In this document: piece after piece, positions 22,349 through 35,800 of the stretch
Position numbering within the stretch: the stretch's first letter is position 1
How the letters are laid out: each line of letters begins with the position of its first letter
Assembly: GCF_949628215.1 (NCBI RefSeq)
Contig: NC_134276.1
Span: 102,613,799 to 102,677,798 of the forward strand
Length of the DNA: 64,000 nucleotides
From: Phalacrocorax aristotelis
Taxonomy: Eukaryota > Chordata > Aves > Suliformes > Phalacrocoracidae
Reading direction: 5' to 3'
Position numbers and translations under genes: made by a program
The notes under the pieces: model-generated
The model's input: only the letters and a program-made list of their open reading frames with translations
Databases searched by the model: none
What the model was told of the DNA's origin: nothing

Positions 22349-25300
22349 CTGGAAAACACAAAAGGATCCTAGATTTTACTTACAGTTGCTTGCAAATTGA
22401 TTCAGATCTGTAGCACTTCAAGTAAGGCTTAATGAACAGTAACTACTACCTGTTCAGTTCACTTAATCATTATTCACACCTAACAGCGCAACACTAACAA
22501 TGCTTCATCTCTTTGAGACCCAAAACACTGTATTTAACACCTTTTTTTTGGAATCAAGGCCATTTCTAAGTGACAACCTTTCTCTCGTGGCAAAGCTTAA
22601 AAGTCCTCCTCACTGCTACCTGCCCATTTCCAACCTCACTCCGAAGTTCACTGTCTCCTTTAGTGGTGTCATTCAACAGGAGCAACACGGTAAAACAAAT
22701 CCCCAGATGGTTCGCTGTTAATAAAAAAGGGGCAGAGACTTCCTCTGGTGTTACTGGCAGAGAAAATACAGAGATATCCTAAAAGGGAACAGAATTAGGA
22801 AAACGCTACAGTGGCCTTAATGCTCTGATGGATACTTTGGAATTTCAGCTTATTTGTAAACTAAATTCAAGGTTAGCCCTCATCCTTCTAGTCGAAGTAG
22901 GCATCCTAATCAAGAAGGTCCTGCAGAGCTTATTTAATTCTTCACACTTCAATTAAAAATGGCTTCTAAATTTTTGAAGGACTTGAGCCAGAACACATCA
23001 AGGTCAGTGGAGATCGCTCCACTGATTTCACTAATTTATAGGCCAAAAAGCATGTGAAGTTTCTAACTAAGAACTCATCTTCCATCAGTTTTGTCCTTCA
23101 GTTTTTGCAAACCACCTCCCTTGTGTTTATCCTGTGTAGATGCCTTAATTTTTGTATAAATTCTAGAATCTCAAATTTTATTTTTTATTCAGAATTAGAA
23201 CAGAAAGTTTCATTACATTTTTTTTCTGTAAGCCAGTGTTTTTCAGCTGAGCTTAATTAAATTCTTCTGAGACTGTCAAGCAGAATGTTTTCTTCCAGTT
23301 TCACTTTTAACACTACTCTTATTACTTTCCTGTATAAAATAAAATGCATTTTAAAAAGCAAAGGTGTTTTCAAACAGGTTGAAAACATTTTGCTTTAAAA
23401 ATGCACTATTTACAATTATTTCTACACAATGAAAATTCCTCAGTTTAATTTTTTCCAAGAACACTCAGTGAAGTATGGGCAAATTCAGTATATTCCCCAT
23501 AGAACAGACTTTCCTTTTGGAAAAAGTTCTGACTGAAAAATATTCACGGAGACCTTCATGGGGTTTAAAATGGTCAAGGCCTATTTTTACATTGTTCACA
23601 AGCATCAACAATTAGCCCAACCTACTAAGATCTGGCAGGGATTTTTAGATCAGATGTTCACAAACACTCCTAATCACATCATAACCTGGACAACTCTTTC
23701 AGTTCTTTGCATATACAGTTAATACTTAGATAGTATTTACTGCATTTTTAGCTTCCTGAATGTAGTTCAGGAGCTGATGCTGCACTACGCCACTAGCAAG
23801 GTCCACATGTATCATCATGAATTTTTTCATGGACTATCTTCAACTCCTGCTTCAACTAACCTGTGCTCCTGAAAAGATCATGACAGATTTGACATAAAAA
23901 TTAAAAAAAAAAAAGAAGTCGATACAGTCAAGGTAGTTTCCTCTATGATTAAGAAGCTGACAACAGATTAGATTGGAAGCATAAGCATACTGATAATGCT
24001 CCTTTGAGATACAGTACATCGCAGTCCTTTAGAAGACGCAATTGAAACTTTGCTTGAAATACAAAGTATGTTTTGAGAATTATCAATTTTATGCCAAAAT
24101 AATCAAAGCACTAGGCACATTTCAAGAGCCAAAAATTTAATTTCTGTTTAATAAATGGCTGCTTTCAGAGCATATTCTTAGTTATCATGTAAATCAGAAG
24201 GTCTAATAAACAGAATTAGATCTCCCCATGCACTGTCAGCTTCATTAAAAGTGAACAAAGTGTTTATTTTCCTCTAGAGACTGGGGAAGTTTACTCTTCA
24301 AAGATGCTGATGACCTTGGTTTGAAGTGTGGTTTCCAACCACCAACTTTTTAGAGGAAGCATTTAACATTATGAATCATAATATATTTTAGCAGCTAGCT
24401 TGACAGCCAGCCAAATGGGATGTAAATGGTCTACTCTGAACTTCAACAAATGGTCTACGAAATATTTGGGAGAATAGCCTGCTTCAATCTGAGCAGAACA
24501 TGCAGGAGACACTTTTCTGATCAGAGATTTTCTTCATGAGGTGAACAAGTACTAAGGTTTTTCTTGTCTTTGTATTAAAAAGGCCAAAGAAGAACTGGGT
24601 TCCTTTCCAAGGGGAAATGGCAGGCCACAGGGCTCTAGCTAGTTTTTCATGGATGCCAAAGTACTGTGCAAAGTACTTTTATGAACATCCAAATTCCACT
24701 TGCAGCTGTAATAATATAATTCATGAATTCAATTCACTAAAAGAGACTCCTGCTAGGGGCTAGAAAGCGCCCTTGATATCAGATGTTTCCACCAACAGAT
24801 GGGAAAGCTCTGCTGCAGGTCAAGTACGGGACCTTACCTCAGGGTAGAGTTGGTTAATGTTTCTAACTTAGAGCACACAGATAGTCCCCCAAACATACAG
24901 CAATTCAGGTACTTAAAATCAGGCACTGGCTTTTGTCTTCAGTTATTGAGTGACCCATTCTCTCATATTTTCTCTCCTGCTCTGAGAAAGTAGAGTGTTG
25001 GATCCCACCTGGAAAGTGACGAATTTGAATCCTGAGCTACAAATAATCTAGTAAACTCAGTAAAGAATAGGGAAATTACAATAGCTAACTCTGTATGTTC
25101 ACAGCACGGTGAATATGCAAATTTCTGCCCTTTTTAACTGAATAACCAGTATGACCCCAAGCAGAGGCATTTGCACACAGTCACCAGACTGGTTACTCTG
25201 TCTGCGCTTACTGAACCAACATACAAACGCTGTAACTAGAAATCTGTGCTTCAACCTCCTATCACCATGGGGCCTGTAGGACCAAGGGATTCTAGAGATG

Positions 25301-27535
25301 TAAAAAACAATTTCAAATATCATTCCAAGAAGTATACTTGTTCCTTTTCTTTACAGAGTCAGCCCTGAAAATATGGGTCTTTACAAGCTAACCACTAAGC
25401 TTGAAAGCAATGCACAAGAGAAGCTGCTTTTTCAGAAAGAAGGTCCTGCTGTGGGACTCACTAATCTACATACCTGGGCACAACTTCTGATTTCTTCTAA
25501 TTTGGGGAGATTCTCTGAACAATGCAACTGCATGTAAACCTCATGCTGGCTGAGTCCATAATGACAAGATCACAGTAGACAAGAACCTGTTCTACCAGAG
25601 GGAACCAGAAGCAGTAAAAAATGATGCCAGTTTTCCTCCAAAACCTTAAGCAGGGAGAAATAGCACTCCTGGCACCATGACAGCATTCCCTCACTCAAAT
25701 TACAGCATTTCACCATTCACTCTGCTTATCCACTAGCCTCAGATGCAACCACCAATCTCCTGTAAATATCTTGTGGGATGGACCCTCCACTGAGAGACTA
25801 TCTCAAGCTTTTGCTGAGGACAGCACAGTGTCTGGTGATCAAACATCTTTCTGTCTGAAGGTTCTATGACGCAAAATCCCATTTCACAGCTATTTCCAAT
25901 TATTTCAGCATGTTTAGAATTTCTGAACTGGACCAGTACATCCTTTTATCATCAGAGCAGAGCATTTCCCTCCAAGATGTACAGACGTAGGATCTAGAAA
26001 CAAGTCTAGAAAGTCCCACTTGCAAAATATTAAGCATTACTTTGTTTTTGCCAAGGCCAATCACCGCTGACACATGTGCCTCCTCCTCCTGTTCACACCA
26101 GTCAGCTATTATCAGGTGGAGGAACTGCCACTGCCAATCCACACAGGACAAGCAACAGACTCAAGGATCTTTCATAACGATTTTGATTATTTTTTTTTTT
26201 AATTGTAGAACATGCCTGAGTGTTAACGGCAAGGTTTGTATTCCTCAACAATGTACATTTGTGATACACTACCATCATCTTCATTTTGCAATAGCTAAAT
26301 CTTTCTGAGGCATTTTAGGTTAATATCTTAGTTCCTGTGAAAAATAATGTTTTAGCATTCAATCAAGGGAAGGAAGCAAAGAGGAAAGGTGGGAGATTTG
26401 GGAAGGAAACCTACTAAATCCTTTCAGAAGAAAACAGAACATGTCTACCAGTCCCCTTCCAGGATCTGCTTGGGAAGAACAAAGTCCTACATGGGAGGGC
26501 ATGAATGCATCTAAAAATATAAAATAGCTGAGTTAACCCGTTCCTGGACTTGCTTATATCACATCAGGTCACTTTAAATCTCACCTCTGAATTATGACCC
26601 AGGACCTCTCTTGAGCCCCTGACCACTTACTGTACAGTAAGAGCAAATCACTCAAGAGCATCAGCCACAGATCCAGGCTGAAGGAACAACACAGTCCAAT
26701 TTTATATAGTCTTTGGCAAAAATAAAGATGCTGCACAGATATTTCAATTGGTGTCAGAAATGTGGTAACTAAATGTAGCATTCTGAAAGTTAAAATACAG
26801 GGTTTGGGGTTTTTTTTTTTCACTTTCTTGGGCAGACCTCCAGCCATCATCTTCACTAGCTTCAGGTTTTCCCCCAGAAAAAAAAAGTGAAGAAATGAAA
26901 CCAGATTTATTTTAACACTCATTTGGATCCAGAATTACTCCAACACGTGAAACAATTCAGCAGAGAAAACAGCACTTGACAGTGTGAGTGTGACAGAGAA
27001 AACTAATTTGGTTTCAGCCATCTAGGCCAGGGAATAGAAAACCTTTCTCTGCGACACTGATTTGAGCCTGGTTCAGACTAGCACTCTGCTAGCACTGGCA
27101 CCAGTTCACAGCTGTACACTGGCGGGTATCAGCTGAGCCGGCAGCATCAGGTCAGTACTCTGTGGGGACAAGCTGGTACCTGGACAGACCAAACGCTGAA
27201 GTCAGGAGCTAACCAGCGTATCGTCACAGAGCTTTCGTCTTGCTGCTAGGGCCAGCTGCTGCGGAGGGGTCAGACTCAAAAAGGTAGGTGGGGCACGAAC
27301 GAACAAGTGACAAACTTGTGCTATGCTACAAAATGGAGCCAAAGCCTGTGATCCGGGAGTAGCACAAGGCCACAGGGAATCCAGCACCTTCTAAAAGCTC
27401 TGTGCCCACTTGCTGTAGGACAGATACCTTGAGTATAAACCTCTTGCTGCCTATAGACACTAACAGCTACCTTTTCCATGAAATGCTTAAATAAAATTAT
27501 TCCACAAGATTGAACGTGTTATAAAACCTTAAACT

Positions 27536-27800
27536 TTAGGACCCGAGGGAATGGCAGGGAGATGTGCCAGGGGAGGTTGAGGTTGGATATGAGGAAAAGG
27601 TTCTTCCCCCAGAGGGTGGTGGAGCACTGGAACAGGCCCCCAGGGAGGCAGTCATGGTGCCAACCCTGATGACATTCAAGAAGCACTTGGATAAGGCCCT
27701 CAGAGACAGGTTGTGAATTTGGGGCTGTCTTATGCAGGGACAGGAGCTGGACTTGATGATCCTTGTGGGTCCCTCCCAAGTCAGGACATTCTACGATTCT
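27536..27800 (+). repeat. CR1 LINE 3' part, about 265 bp
   Basis: It contains 'gaggaaaaggttcttccccc', 'agagggtggtggagcactgg', 'ggagctggacttgatgatcc' and ends 'cattctacgattct'. The tail (GGGTCCCTCCCAAGTCAGGA) differs from the other copies, pointing to another CR1 subfamily. It is 5'-truncated and antisense to ITSN1. Confidence 0.92.
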
Positions 27801-30769
27801 AAAACGTGAATTCTTATTCTGTGGCGTCCCACAGGATTAATATAAGTTACAGGTTTGATTCAAATCAGTTTCCAGCTCTACACAGACATCACAATCTGAA
27901 TTGTTGTGCTGAGGAGGAGCACTACAGGGCTACCGGGGTGGTACTTAGTTTTTTTGGTTTTTTTTTTAAGACGTTTCCAAATTAAGGTCTATGGAAAGGG
28001 GAGGGAAAAGAAACAGCTATGTACCTTGCTGCAACAAGCTACAGAAATTTGTTGCGTATATTGGAATTATGTTTACACGTACTAATAATGTTACTAGGTT
28101 ACGCTACATAACTAAGATAACTCAATTTCTCCTCATGTGGACAATACCTCAAAATGAATCCTTGTTCATGGTAAAGTACTCCTTTGCAAGCTATCAAACA
28201 ACAAGCACAAAAGCCCATAAAGTCCACATGAGGGAAATGAAGTCTTTGTGTAAACAATTTACGTTTTTAACTGCATCCAGGACAACCTTCTGAAAACATT
28301 CTTTCAGGGTTTGGAATCGAAAGGTCACCTTAGCACTCTCTATTTAGCTAAGCAGCAGGCTGTTACCCAGCTGTCTGTGTGCATGCACTTAGCTTGCAAT
28401 TCAACTGATCAAATAATGTATGAGCTACATTATATTGTTCCTGGACTTACTGAAGATATCTGAAAAAACACTAAAAATAAGCCATTTATTGTCATCAGAA
28501 GAGGTACTGCATATAAGGAGCTATTTAACAAGAAGTTATATAGCTGGACTCAATAATCACAAAGAACTAAAAAGAACTGCTTTAAAACCAGAACATGCAG
28601 TTACCTTGCTGCTTTGCAGGAAGGTTATGGTAATAGGCCATTTTAAAATGTGTTCAGTGAACTCATGGGGACTAAAGGAGGCACTGCTAAAGCTCCAGAA
28701 GAATTAAGATTTAAATAAAACTGATTTTGAATATAAAGTGCAGCACTCTCAGTAAACCTGCATCCTAGACTCTGAGTTGTCTTGGACAACAGATTTAAAG
28801 CATTGGAACTGATATTGAAAAATCCCCTGAGAAAACACTCATGGAAATTCTTCCTCAGCAGCTGAATACAGAGGAAATTCTTCTCAAGGTAAACAGAAAA
28901 ACTGTGAAGAAAAAACCCACCACCACTTGGAGTGCTCCCTAAATCCAGCCTCCTCTACATCCCTCAAGTGACAGCTCCTTTTCCTGAGCTTCTGTGCAAA
29001 GGAAAAAGGTACTCTGCAAACGAACATTAATATAAAGATTGCATTCAATTGGCTAGGCAACTGCGAGACTGCTCTTCTTGTTGGCTTAAAATACAAATAA
29101 AATAAAAAAATCATCTGAATGGTTTCTTAGTTTTGTCTATGAAAATCTTGTTTCAGCCTTGGCTGGGACTAGTGCTTGTTGGCTTTGCAGGAACAAATTC
29201 AAAGACTGAAGAAACAAGAGTGTGGGCACATTTCCATCACAGGAGGCAAGCGTTTTTTGGAAATAGGTTTGCTTGCTGCAGTCTGGATCTGCAGCTTTGG
29301 GAGGGGACCGTGTGCCTCAGGAGGTTAAAGATCTTTTCAGATGAACCAGGAAGGAGGAGAGAGGGTCAAAACTGGACTGAGACACAACCCTGAAAAACTA
29401 TTTCTTTGATGGAAATAATTCATTTTCCTTATTAAAGAATTGCATTCATACTCCCTTTCTCATATATATAAACAAAAATCCAGACAGGTACGAAAGAAGC
29501 GCAATATCTTGTTCCCTGCTACTCAAGGGAAGTAACTGATTATGAGGAAGATTAAACACTACCATGCCAAGCTATAGTAGTACACTTAAGAACTTTAATA
29601 ATTGAGTAAATAAACATTATAGGTATTTCAACAACGTACGTCGATATAAGCCACAATGGTTTGAATATTTTTGTCTAGGACATTTTAAATGTGTTCTGAG
29701 GTTTTTGTGAGTTAACTATTCTCAACAATAGATTGATAAAAGCTGTTGCTCTGTTGAGTAAGACACAGTACTCTTCTGTCTGAGGAGTCCTGGCACAACA
29801 TACATGTGAGAGTGTGTCTGCAGAGGGACAACTTCAGGCTGTTCTTTTCACTTCAGCAGAAAACTGACCCCAAGAACCTTTTATGAGCCATCGCTCTCAG
29901 CATTTTTAAGAAGCATGTTAGGAAACATGTAGCCTGCAGATTATCATAACAGCTTTATTTTTCTTCTCACTTGAATTAAAGAAAAAAAAAAAAGCAGCAT
30001 CTGAATCCCCTACATCCAAAGTATTGTCAGTATTTGAATATGTAGAGAAAGTATGTTTCTGGCCTGAAGTCATAAAAAACAATATGTCCCTTAGGACAAA
30101 TGCTTTTAGTCGAGTTATAGATCTTTCAACACAACAGCTCATTATGGGAAAACAGAGATACCCTTTCATTAAAATAACATTTTAAGGCATGTAATAGTGG
30201 AGTAAAATCTGGCCAAGTCATTCTCAGTAAGCAAAATAATGGGCACTAAAAATTACAACTATTATGTTCTGTTCTATTTCTGTCATACCAGGCAGCATAA
30301 TTTTCAACAAGTGGCTATGGTGGAGAAGAAACCTTTTTTTTTAATGGCACAGAGGTAAATGAAAAGTTTGTGCATGTTAAATACTACCCTAAAAAGAAAG
30401 AAAATCTGTGCAATTGTGCATGTTTTTAAGACTAGAGCTTCTGGCATAAAACACAGAGCCTAAGTCAATGTAAACCCATAGTAAACCAACAAAGTATTCT
30501 TAATTCATCTACCAGTATAGTGTCAAAAAATATCAACTGATTTGTAACACGCAGAAAGCACTGAATAAAGAAAGGTGCAAAAGGCTGCAGACAATCACGA
30601 TCAATCTGAGTAATTATATTGAGTTAATATTCAAAGAAACAAGACACGTGTCATTCTGAAATTAAACAGGTGGGCTTCAGGCTATTCTGGCGGCAAATTC
30701 GTTACATGCACTAATGCCACTTGGTGAATTCTTTGTGTACACAGCAACAAGACAACAAACACATTTTAG

Positions 30770-32321
30770 TCTATCTTTTATATGAAGAATTTAATTATCT
30801 ATACATGTAACTAACTTTAAAGGCTGTATTACAGTTGTTAAAGCTGCAGGGTTTTATATATTTATATAATTTACATTCATATTGATGAAATACTGAAGTG
30901 CAATTGAATAAGGAGCTTCACTTGTTCTTTGCACCACATGACGGGTCAGAAGGAGGGAGATGGGGTAGGATTAGAAACGCTACAACACTGCCAGCATGAA
31001 ATTTAGAAATAAATGAAATACATAAACCAGAACATAACTAAATGGTAATGTAATTAGTAGAACGGCTATATTGTGCTTGAGGCATTGGGAAGAGAGGGTT
31101 GCTGCACCAACAGCACCAGGCGTTTAATCAAGAGCTTGTAACTAATGCTGGAAAGACAAACATGGCTTAGCTACAGCACATCTACTACATAAACTTGACT
31201 GTAAGCTCCATTTAATATTAATTTGTATAAATTCCACAGTCTAGTTTAAAAAAATGTAAACATTGGAAATTAATTGCAGGGAGATATTTCTATACATTCT
31301 TTCTTGTCAGGAAAATTACGTGTTCAAAATGTGTTGTTCCATAGTCATAAGAAAGTAAAAATGAGAAATCAAACTTCATGTAACCAAGATGAAAATAAAG
31401 AAGTTAATTCTCAAATCCCACATAGATGTAGCATTCTATTCATTTCTGGTACAAAAATGCAAAAAACGGAACATCTGAGACAAACACAAACCAGGGTGTT
31501 TTCTAACTGTATGCAGCTACAAGTAATGTGCAAAATAAAATTAACATAACTGGGATAACAATGTTATGCAAGGTTAATACCTCTTGCATTGGAAGGAAGT
31601 TAATTTCTTCTCTCCACAATGTATTACACACTCAACAAGGAACACCTGATACAGTACAATAACTACAACAAAATACCTCATCTGTAATTGGGCACATTTA
31701 AAGTTCCTTAAACTGATTTAACTCCTTCTGTTCTTTTGTATATTAAAAAAAAAAGAAAAGAAAAAAAAAAGACATATTGACAACACTGGACAAGTGAACA
31801 ATAAAAAAGAAATATACATAAAGTCTCAAATTTATGGACATTTGGAACAATTTTAATAGCACATGCAGCATTCCTCGATAGTGGGTCTTTTTGCACAAAC
31901 AAAATTGCAATGAAGAAATTTAATTTATACTTTTCCTTTAGAAGGCTAAAATACTTAAAAATAATTTTAAAACTACTGAAAGCACCTGTGCAAAGGTGGA
32001 AAAATTAGTTTGGTAACTATGAAAGCCACAAAAGGACCCACTATCCTCTGATTTTTTTTGTGTGGTTTTTTTTTGTTTCATTTTAATTTTGCATCTATAT
32101 CTGTAGGTAATTAACTCAAACATTGCGATTACATGCAACTAATGTAAAATGAGGTAAACTGCTCTGCAGTGTGTTCTTCTACTCAGAAGGCAGTAGATGA
32201 TCATGCTGGAAGCCACATGATCAAGGCTGCATCTCCCATCATCCCTCTGGGCAGTGATATGGGATAGTGGGTCTCTTTGAGGACTTTCAAGCCTGAGTGG
32301 GGGATGGACAACATATGATTC
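30770..32321 (-). other. ITSN1: ITSN1 exon 30: short-isoform terminal exon (stop completion and 3' UTR)
   Basis: A strong acceptor (gttttcctcctttttctag) ends at 32322. The exon starts GA, and the last base of exon 29 is T, so splicing creates TGA immediately after the codons for DPSQQ. This reproduces the reported mammalian mechanism in which ITSN1-S and ITSN1-L differ by alternative splicing in a stop codon. The rest of the exon is 3' UTR. The 3' limit rests on an ATTAAA at 30790-30795 with a GT-rich stretch after it. The resulting UTR of about 1.55 kb fits the 5-6 kb ITSN1-S mRNA known from mammals. Confidence 0.8.
30790..30795 (-). promoter_or_regulatory. Candidate poly(A) signal of the short isoform (ATTAAA)
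   Basis: TTTAAT on + is ATTAAA on the ITSN1 strand. About 30-60 nt further downstream that strand reads ATGTGTTTGTTGTCTTGTTG, a good GU-rich downstream element. Other ATTAAA copies at 31123-31128, 31211-31216, 31852-31857 and 31919-31924 are less well supported. Confidence 0.5.
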
Positions 32322-32635
32322 CTAGAAAAAGGAGGAAAACAACACATAAGCAAAACAAAACAATGAGCAAATTCAAGCTAGGAAAATGAGTCAGGCATGT
32401 AAACAGCATGGTGCAAAAATGATAAAGGGTACACATGCTACAAAGGGGATGGGAACTAAAAATAAAACAAACATAAGGTTTGCATTACAGAAGGTCTTCA
32501 AAGAGACTTTGACAAGTGCAGCAGTGGTGAAGCTTTGAGTTCTGCAAACCACAGCAGAATCACAGCAATGCTGGATGTTTCATCTTAAAGTACTACACAA
32601 ATAATCACAGCACGGCAGCTGAGAGGGTCACTTAC

Positions 32636-32827
32636 ATTGCTGGCTTGGGTCCATGTCTGTTGTCAGCTTCACATAGTTGGATGGAAAGAGACCCACTTGT
32701 CCATTCACCTCCCCTTTCCACCAGTCTGGGTCTTCCTTGTTAAGGACGTTTATAATCTGGCCTTTATTGAATGCTAGCTCATCGTCATTCTGTGCAGTGT
32801 AGTCATACATGCCAATCACTTGGCACA
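32636..32827 (-). CDS. ITSN1: ITSN1 exon 29: SH3E domain, last shared exon
   Basis: The 192-nt exon reads [20 protein letters not shown], then [20 protein letters not shown], then [14 protein letters not shown], and ends DMDPSQQ plus T. It is one complete SH3 domain with all binding-surface landmarks: ALYDY-type MYDYTAQ, the acidic DDE of the RT loop, the WW pair, and P-S-N-Y. The final T is the first base of either TGA (short form, exon 30) or TGG (long form, exon 31). The exon is phase-symmetric (1-1). Confidence 0.97.
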
Positions 32828-35800
32828 CTGTAAGATAAAGGAAGAGGGCTATCGCACTGGTAATGATTCAGCAAAACTTAAGCTATGCATAAACCAACTA
32901 TAAACACTACAGATGTCACAGCATAGTTCCAAGACACTATGCTTCTCTAAACCACTCCTGCCGCTGTTCTGCCCCTCTCTCCTGTGCCCCTGTACTGGTG
33001 CTTAGCTGAGCCCTCAACAAATGGGCTCAAGGTGATTTAAAAAAAATAATGAAGAGTCTCCTAGCAGCATTGCGCTCTCAGTCATCTTACTGAGGGGTCA
33101 GGATCACACTAGGGAGGGTAGAGCACAGCAGTGCAAACCGAGAACAGCGTAACTTGCGTGGAACTGTACCTAAGATATTTTTGTTTGGAAGTACTCAAAC
33201 AGTAGGAGACAATTGGAAAAATTTTAAATTTTAGCAAAAAGTCAAACACTTCAAGGATGTTAGCTTTCTACTGACACTTCTCATTCACTTTATATATATA
33301 TTTTGTGCCCACAAAAGCATCAAATTCGTTGTACATTTATAAAATTTTGCATCCTCACCAACCTGGTCTGAAAACTATCCTTTCCAACAGAACTGGTCAA
33401 TGGAGAGAAAAGACTGGGAAACTTTAAGCTCCACTACCTGAAGCCTGAAAAAGGCACTCTTTTCTAATTAGCACCGGGCAGGCTCAACAAAGCTCTATAA
33501 TTCAAGAGAAAGCCAATGGTGATACCCTTGTATTACCACAGAGGCATTTGGAACACACAGATCTTGGAAAGGATGAGAAAAATAAAAAGCATCCTAGGTC
33601 ATTTAGGCTGCCCTTCTGGCACCACAGGACTGCTTCCAGCAGCCTATTTTCTACCTCCTTACTGTGAAACTCGTCAAATCTGGCTTGTTCTCAGGATACA
33701 GCAGTTCATGATAGGACAGAGCAGTTTTCTTCATTCTCTAAAGCAGCAGGAGTGTTTGTTTAGATATATAATTTCCTCTATTTCTCTGATGTTTTCTGTA
33801 TGCCAAGCCACAGGGCTTCTGATATTTTTGCCTTAAGACATAAGACTTCCATCTAATTAGCCTTGCTGTCAGGTTCTATTATATTCAGCCTAAAAATTTC
33901 TTGTGTTTTCATTCTTGTACTCAGCCAGCAATGTATTTGAAATTGTTTGATAGCTCCTCTCTCTTTTTGGAATTTATATTTCCGAAATCATTTAACTCCT
34001 TTTAGTTAATACTTTGTACCTGTTCACAGACATCATAAGCAAACACACACATTTAACAAGATCTCTGCATAGATCTCAATATTTAGCTTTGTTACTTACA
34101 AAAGATAAAAAAAAAAAGAAATAAAAATAAATGGGCACTCAGTATCATTTGTCACACCTAACACATCAGGTAACCAAAGTGTACATTTTCTCGGCATACT
34201 GGAGACAAACCAGCATTTCTAAAGAAATGGTGTACCCGCTTTAGGTAGTTTTGTGCTAACACAAGTTCAAACGTGTGAGCACCATTGATGTCCACATTTC
34301 ACTTTGAAGACCTGTGAATCTGTTTTACAGCATTCTTGTTACAGGTTTACAGGTTATTACTAACATTAAGAATGATAAAAAGTTTAAGCTAGACCGTAGC
34401 TGAATACAATATGTATGTTAACAGATTGGTACCCATTCTACAGTTAATTTATTTCAAGAATTTTTCACTCAGATAATTCTCTTTTACTTCAAAGAACTTT
34501 ATGCAATTTGGTGCTGTCCAGGAGTATCATCAGAATATCTAAAGAGTCCAATGGGATCCCAAGAATCACCTTTAAGTTGGGAAGGTAATTTAAGAGAATT
34601 CTTGAAGAGAGAGGACTCCTCAATTGAAGCTAAAGCAATGACCTCATCTTGATCTTTCTTACACTTGGTCACGAAGCTTAGAATATACCTTAGTCCTATA
34701 TAGGAAGCTTTTATAGTAGTCCCAGCAAGGAATTTCTTCACTTATTTTAAATTCCAAAAGCCACTGCTAACTGCAGAAGTAAGCTATAGACTATCTTCTC
34801 TGAGCTCCACTGCTCTTTAGCCATTTGTTTCCTTTTTAGAAGGCTGACTATTGATTAATACTAGCCCTACTGCAATGGCAGAGGGAATCCAGGTTCTTAT
34901 GCAACACTCGCGATCAGTACAATCTATAATGTTGTCTTTCTTTAAACAAGCACAATGGTTGCCTGACTAGCTCCAAGTAGCAGTAACAGTTCTTTTCATT
35001 TCTCAACACCAGGAAGGACATGTTCGTGACAAGTTTAGAAGGGAGCACATACAAAGCAGTCAGAAATTAAGAAAACCTCAAAGTATAATGCAAAAGTGCC
35101 CATGCAACAGAACTAAAAAGTTTTTGAAGCCATGCAGTTTGCATCAAAGTATGGCAGATGGACAGCATATACATTAAAAGAAAAGGACAAAAGAAACAGA
35201 GGCTTTGATTATAGTAGTTTCTGATGGATCCCCTACCTTCAAAACTCAGACAGTAATGGCACACTCTCAGACCTTTCATAATGCACCTCCTTAGGCATTT
35301 TTCAACCTTTGTAAATGGTTTTCTTCAGGCTTTCCATGTCTTTTGCTATAGTGAACCTCCCCCACTAACATACTTGCACTATGAAGATGCTTCTCAAGCA
35401 TCAACCTCTTAACCTCTTATATTAACCACACAGTTAGTAAGGCCATCTCTCATAATGGAAAGACAAGATTCTTCTTCTCGCCCTCCAAAATGAAAGGACT
35501 ATAACAAAGTTGAATTTGACAAAAACAGATGCCATCAAAATTCTGATGTTCTGTAGGTAATGAAAGAAGTGCCAAAAAGTTTATTCTCTAAAAGTTTTAT
35601 TAGCATGTGTGAAAAGTCTCAGGCTGTCAAACCTGAAATAATAAAAAAAAATCCCATCCTATTGCCTTGTAAAAGTATGTGTCTCAATGCTGAGTTACCA
35701 TTTTAACTGCAGGACTCAAACTCATTAGTCTTTATAGAAGTCTGATTTTCTGCATTTTTATGGCTACCACCAAGGGAGCCAATTTGCACCATTTATAACA

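Larger units (their letters stand above)
22349..32635 (-). other. ITSN1: ITSN1 intron between exons 29 and 31 (long isoform)
   Basis: This 10.3-kb intron, spliced out in the long isoform, contains the whole alternative terminal exon of the short isoform (about 30770-32321). It also holds an antisense CR1 copy at about 27536-27800. The remaining sequence is AT-rich and I recognise no further exon. Its length gives time for cleavage and polyadenylation of the short form before exon 31 is made. Confidence 0.85.

Noticed and set aside
31274..31549. A 91-codon + strand ORF opposite the short-isoform 3' UTR.
   Set aside because: No recognisable protein similarity, AT-rich composition, and it lies antisense within the inferred UTR.
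32628..32636. Read-through of exon 29 into the intron gives DPSQQ-C-K and stop, which could look like the ITSN1-S C terminus.
   Set aside because: The exon has a strong donor (T|GTAAGT), and a good alternative terminal exon at 32321 supplies TGA directly after QQ, as in mammals. The intronic stop is a fallback only.
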